Part shown: piece after piece, positions 3,961 through 6,950 of the stretch
Layout: every line of letters starts with the position of its first letter
Numbering within the stretch: the first letter of the stretch is position 1
Assembly (NCBI GenBank): GCA_964540855.1
Contig: CAZIOI010000031.1
Location: 1 to 6,950, forward strand
Length of the DNA stretch: 6,950 nt
Reading direction: 5' to 3'
Source of the DNA: CAZIOI01 sp964540855
GTDB taxonomy: Bacteria; Patescibacteriota; UBA1384; DTJR01
Translations under genes and position numbers: made by a program
The notes under the pieces: generated by a model
Told to the model about the DNA's origin: nothing
Databases searched by the model: none
What the model saw: the letters and a program-made list of their open reading frames with translations, nothing else

Positions 3961-6369
3961 TTAAGAGTTTTTATGAGGCCANNNNNNNNNNNNNNNNNNN
4001 NNNNNNNNNNNNNNNNNNNNNNNNNNNNNNNNNNNNNNNNNNNNNNNNNNNNNNNNNNNNNNNNNNNNNNNNNNNNNNNNNCCGGCTCGCGAAAACTGAA
4101 AATTGTCGAGATATTCGGTCGTCTTCTTGGTAATTTCTTCAAGTTTTTTGAGATCTTTCTCATCTTGCTTTGTAAATTTGTAGTTTGAGATTTGTTTGAG
4201 ATTTGTTTGATGAATTTTGGAGATTTCTAGATTTGTCAAGACAAATCTGGCAATGTTCCAGAGTTTGTTTGAAAAATTGCGATAGCCCTTGATTTTTGAC
4301 TCCCCAATGCCGATATCACTTCCGGCGGTTGCGCCAACCACGAGGCTCATACGCAAAGCGTCAGTGCCGAATTTGTTCGACATATCGATCGGATCAATGC
4401 CATTGCCAAGCGACTTGGAGAACTTGCGATTATGCTCGTCCCGCACCAGTCCGTGCAGATAAACCGTCTTAAACGGCGCTTTGCCGGTCAATTCCAAACC
4501 CATCATAATCATACGCGCCACCCAGAAAAATAAAATATCGTAGCCGGTTTCCATAACCGTTGTCGGATAAAAATATTTGTAATCTTCGGCGTTTTCGTCA
4601 GGCCAGCCGAGCGTGGAAAAAGGCCACAAACCCGAGGAAAACCATGTGTCTAAAACATCCTCATCCTGTACCCAGCCTTCGCCATCAGGCGCGGTTGTCC
4701 CGACATAAATCTCCTCACCATTATTTAGCTCCTCAAGCTCGATTACCCAAATACCATATTTCACGACTCGTTCCTTAAACCGCTTCATCCACCACTCAAT
4801 CAATTGATTGCTAGATTTTCCAGGATAATCGTCCTTTGGATTGTAGACTGCGAATAAATCTTCGAAATTATTAAAATGGACAACCTTCTTAACAACCTTC
4901 TCGACCGATTCTACACCCACAATCACCTGATCATTTGACTCGTCAGCCAGACAAAATTTGATCCGATCGCCCGGCTTAAAATTACCCCAAAATTTTTCAT
5001 CAGTTTCTGGCCGACCAGCTCTAAGCTCAATTGTCTTCGTCCCGTTTCTAAGACCCTCAAAAATGTCCTCACCAAATATTTTCAAGTCCCAAACCTTTGT
5101 TTTTTTCACTTTTGCTTCCGGTTTGCGATAGTAAACCGGAATCCGATGTCCCCACCACAGCTGACGAGAAATACACCAGTCGCGGATATTATCCATCCAA
5201 TGAAAATACACTTTTTCAAAACGCTTTGGCACAATCTCAATTTCTCCTGATTCCACAGCCTTTTTGGCTTTCTCAGCCAGCGGCTTCATCTTTACGAACC
5301 ATTGCTTTGACGGGATTGGCTCTATTTGCGCGCCGCAACGATAGCAAACGGCAATATTATGTTCATAATTTTCTTCTATTTTTTCGATGAGCCCCATTTT
5401 TTGCATATCCTCGACAATCGCTTCGCGCGCCTCGCGAGTTTTCATGCCGGCATACTTACCGGTGTTGTCCATCATCCGACCATTATCGTCTATAACCTGT
5501 TTAATCGGAATATTGTGTCTCTGGGAAATCTCAAAGTCGATCATCGAGTGGGCGGGGGTAACTTTTACAGCTCCCGTTCCGAATTTTGGATCGACAGCAT
5601 TATCAGCGACAACTTCGACTTCAAATTCGCCCAAGACGCCGGGAATCATATACTTTTTGCCGACCATATCCTTGTACCTCTTGTCCGAGGGATGGACTGC
5701 AACAGCCGTATCGCCAAGCTTTGTCTCTGGTCTTGCAGTCGCCAATATAAACGGACCGTACTTTATCCAATAAAACTTTCCAATTTCCTTTTTGTAATCA
5801 ACCTCGTCGTCAGCGATCGCACTGTGGCAGCGCGGACACCAGTTAACTGTCCGAAGACCCTGATAAATCAAACCTTTGTCATAGAAACGCACGAAAGCCT
5901 CGTTTACAGCCCCAGACAGCCCCTCGTCGAGCGTAAAGCGCTCACGCGACCAATCACAGCTCGCGCCAACCGATCGCAATTGTCTGGTGATCTCACCGCC
6001 ATACTGCTGTTTCCACTGCCAAACTCGCTCAACAAATTTTTCCCGTCCCATCTCGCGGCGGCGGATTCCTTCTTTTGCCAAAGCTTTCTCAACAACTCCC
6101 TGCGTGGCAATACCCGCATGGTCGGTTCCGGGAAGCCATAGGGTTGGTTCGCCCTTCATCCTATGGTATCGGGTTAAAATATCTTGAAGCGTGATAAAAA
6201 GCGCATGACCAATATGAAGTTTGCCGGTAACGTTCGGCGGCGGCATCGAAATAGAAAATGGTTTTTTATCGGGATCAATCTTGGGCGAAAACGCACCGGA
6301 ATTCTCCCAGAGTTTGTAAATCTCCTCTTCGTGTTCCGCCGGATTGTAGGCTTTTGGTAATTCTTCCAT
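3961..6369 (-). CDS. valS: Valyl-tRNA synthetase, gap near C-terminus, ASCH-like insertion
   Basis: Cytoplasmic class I synthetase that charges tRNA-Val and edits mischarged threonine. Seen: PPPNVTGKLHIGHAL with HIGH at 52-55; WLPGTDHAGIATQ (79-90), typical of ValRS; Cys pairs CPRC (178-181) and CYRC (342-345) that probably bind zinc; the editing domain with TARPETKLGDTAVAV (211-225) and GTGAVKVTPAH (264-274); DWCISRQLWWGHRIPV (397-412); DVLDTWFSSGLWPFSTLGWP (571-590); and KFSKS (649-653), the KMSKS loop. The anticodon-binding domain begins around 690 and is cut by 100 Ns after residue 762. The last bases read WPHKNS and stop, a believable ValRS ending without the usual C-terminal coiled-coil arm, but their frame relative to the gap is unproven. 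The ATG is 2 bases after the NYN gene's stop and has no clear ribosome site. Residues about 417-548 are an extra domain. Confidence 0.95.
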   Translation of the reverse strand: MEELPKAYNPAEHEEEIYKLWENSGAFSPKIDPDKKPFSISMPPPNVTGKLHIGHALFITLQDILTRYHRMKGEPTLWLPGTDHAGIATQGVVEKALAKEGIRRREMGREKFVERVWQWKQQYGGEITRQLRSVGASCDWSRERFTLDEGLSGAVNEAFVRFYDKGLIYQGLRTVNWCPRCHSAIADDEVDYKKEIGKFYWIKYGPFILATARPETKLGDTAVAVHPSDKRYKDMVGKKYMIPGVLGEFEVEVVADNAVDPKFGTGAVKVTPAHSMIDFEISQRHNIPIKQVIDDNGRMMDNTGKYAGMKTREAREAIVEDMQKMGLIEKIEENYEHNIAVCYRCGAQIEPIPSKQWFVKMKPLAEKAKKAVESGEIEIVPKRFEKVYFHWMDNIRDWCISRQLWWGHRIPVYYRKPEAKVKKTKVWDLKIFGEDIFEGLRNGTKTIELRAGRPETDEKFWGNFKPGDRIKFCLADESNDQVIVGVESVEKVVKKVVHFNNFEDLFAVYNPKDDYPGKSSNQLIEWWMKRFKERVVKYGIWVIELEELNNGEEIYVGTTAPDGEGWVQDEDVLDTWFSSGLWPFSTLGWPDENAEDYKYFYPTTVMETGYDILFFWVARMIMMGLELTGKAPFKTVYLHGLVRDEHNRKFSKSLGNGIDPIDMSNKFGTDALRMSLVVGATAGSDIGIGESKIKGYRNFSNKLWNIARFVLTNLEISKIHQTNLKQISNYKFTKQDEKDLKKLEEITKKTTEYLDNFQFSRAXXXXXXXXXXXXXXXXXXXXXXXXXXXXXXXXXXWPHKNS
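3982..4081. other. Assembly gap of 100 Ns inside valS
   Basis: Exactly 100 unknown bases, the customary placeholder for a scaffold gap of unknown size. It removes most of the second half of the ValRS anticodon-binding domain. The true length cannot be read here. Confidence 0.98.
4184..4210. repeat. Short 11-bp tandem repeat inside valS
   Basis: TTTGAGATTTG is repeated about 2.5 times in tandem on the plus strand. It lies in the valS coding sequence and encodes part of a Lys/Gln/Asn-rich linker (QTNLKQISNYK) in the anticodon-binding domain. It is probably local slippage in a weakly constrained loop. Confidence 0.6.
4726..5121 (-). other. ASCH-like domain inserted in ValRS
   Basis: ValRS residues about 417-548 have no counterpart in ordinary ValRS, where WWGHRIPV is followed after a short segment by DVLDTWFSS. 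The segment reads like an ASCH domain: VWDLKIF, then IFEGLRNGTKTIELRAGRP (the G-x-K-x-x-E-x-R element), FKPGDRIKF, VIVGVESVEKVV, FEDLF, PGKSSNQLIEWWMKRF, and a final strand YGIWVIELEEL. ASCH domains share the PUA fold and are proposed to bind RNA. ValRS motifs resume normally on both sides, so this is an in-frame insertion and not a frameshift. The ASCH assignment comes from pattern recognition alone. Confidence 0.75.
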
Positions 6370-6371
6370 CG

Positions 6372-6902
6372 TTAGTTTAAAAATTTCTCAAGATCAGTTT
6401 TTGTCAGTAAGCGAGATTGCGAACAAAACGAGACCATAGCAACACTGGGATTATGCGAAAAACCAACGTATTCAACAATTTTCCCTTTCGCCCTAACCTT
6501 TGCGATTGCCGGAGCAAGGTCTGTGTCCGAGGAAATCAAGACAAGCCTATCATATAGGTTTTCGTATGCGCCGACAACCATGTCAACAGCCATTTGCACA
6601 TCAACACCCTTTTCGTGAAATACACCGTTTGTTTTCAAAAGATAACCAAATCGATATTTAACTCCTGATTTTTTTAGAGAACCAAGCAGCTTTTGTTGGG
6701 CGTCAAATAATTGTTTTGATTTTTTTGTTTTGTCCTGTCTAATCCGTCCTACATAATAGCAGGCTTCGACAGATCTATTGGTGTCCGATAAAAAATCAAC
6801 CATCTTGGTAAAATCTAGCTTCAGCGTACGTTCAAGCTTGAGTTCTTTAAGCTTGTAATAAAAATTACTGCCATCAATTATGATCAGTACTCTTTGTTTC
6901 AT
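6372..6902 (-). CDS. NYN-domain protein (LabA/DUF88-like), putative ribonuclease
   Basis: 176 residues making up a single NYN domain, a PIN-like nuclease fold. Seen: VLIIIDGSNFYY (6-16) with D10 and N13; KGVDVQMAVDMVVGAY (98-113) with D101 and D107; and LVLISSDTDLAPAIAKVRAKGK (120-141) with D126 and D128. These are the clustered acidic residues expected at the metal site of PIN/NYN nucleases, so the enzyme is probably active. The RNA substrate is unknown. The frame reaches a TTG at 6920, but I chose the ATG at 6902 because MKQRVLIIIDGSN is the natural domain start. Its stop codon is 2 bases before valS, implying co-transcription and translational coupling. Some relatives act in RNA turnover, and LabA is known from cyanobacterial clock output; neither role can be claimed here. 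Confidence 0.88.
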   Translation of the reverse strand: MKQRVLIIIDGSNFYYKLKELKLERTLKLDFTKMVDFLSDTNRSVEACYYVGRIRQDKTKKSKQLFDAQQKLLGSLKKSGVKYRFGYLLKTNGVFHEKGVDVQMAVDMVVGAYENLYDRLVLISSDTDLAPAIAKVRAKGKIVEYVGFSHNPSVAMVSFCSQSRLLTKTDLEKFLN

Positions 6903-6911
6903 AATCAAATA

Positions 6912-6942
6912 GCCCCGCAAATACCTTTCGGTCTCACGGGGC
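6912..6942 (-). promoter_or_regulatory. Hairpin just upstream of the NYN gene
   Basis: GCCCCG (6912-6917) and CGGGGC (6937-6942) form a 6-bp stem. On the minus strand an inner ACC-GAAA-GGT hairpin (6923-6932) with a GNRA loop is nested inside. It ends 9 bases before the ATG at 6902 and contains the only G-rich stretch that could serve as a ribosome site, so it might limit translation. No T-run follows it on either strand. The window ends 8 bases beyond, so it may be part of something larger. Confidence 0.4.
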
Positions 6943-6950
6943 GATTTAGT

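Noticed and set aside
5326..6141. 271-residue plus-strand ORF opposite valS
   Set aside because: It lies wholly antisense to well-conserved ValRS catalytic and editing sequence. It is a shadow frame with no recognisable domain.
1..6950. CRISPR array, insertion sequence, tRNA or rRNA genes
   Set aside because: I saw no regularly spaced repeats, no transposase-like protein, no terminal inverted repeats with target duplication, and no tRNA cloverleaf or rRNA motif.

Overview
This 6,950-base window is part of a scaffolded bacterial contig: it holds a run of exactly 100 Ns. It probably comes from an uncultivated lineage with a compact genome. A Candidate Phyla Radiation (Patescibacteria) origin fits the densely packed genes, the apparently short valyl-tRNA synthetase and the style of the small accessory proteins, but this is an inference. 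The stop codons used and the intact frames fit the standard genetic code.

All five complete protein genes, and the gapped valS, lie on the minus strand. Read in the direction of transcription (right to left) they are: a NYN-domain (LabA/DUF88-like) putative ribonuclease; valS, 2 bases further on, interrupted near its 3' end by the gap; a membrane-anchored TPR protein; a small Pol-beta-superfamily nucleotidyltransferase; then groES and groEL. The first four look like one transcription unit. groES-groEL has its own promoter just after the nucleotidyltransferase stop codon, a leader that begins with a strong hairpin, and a clear bidirectional terminator after groEL.

The left end (about 1-530) has no convincing protein gene. 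On the plus strand it has a near-consensus sigma70 promoter (TTGACT, 17 bases, TATAAT), then about 390 bases of GC-rich sequence packed with perfect inverted repeats, then a terminator-like hairpin. This is the layout of an independent structured RNA gene of about 425 nt, convergent with groESL. I could not match it to RNase P RNA, tmRNA, SRP RNA or any riboswitch, so it is the best candidate here for something undescribed.

The second unusual item is in ValRS. About 130 residues resembling an ASCH (PUA-like) domain are inserted in the catalytic domain between the WWGHRIPV and DVLDTWFSS motifs. Together valS, the NYN protein and the ASCH insertion give the right half a tRNA/RNA-metabolism theme, while the left half is protein folding plus the orphan RNA.
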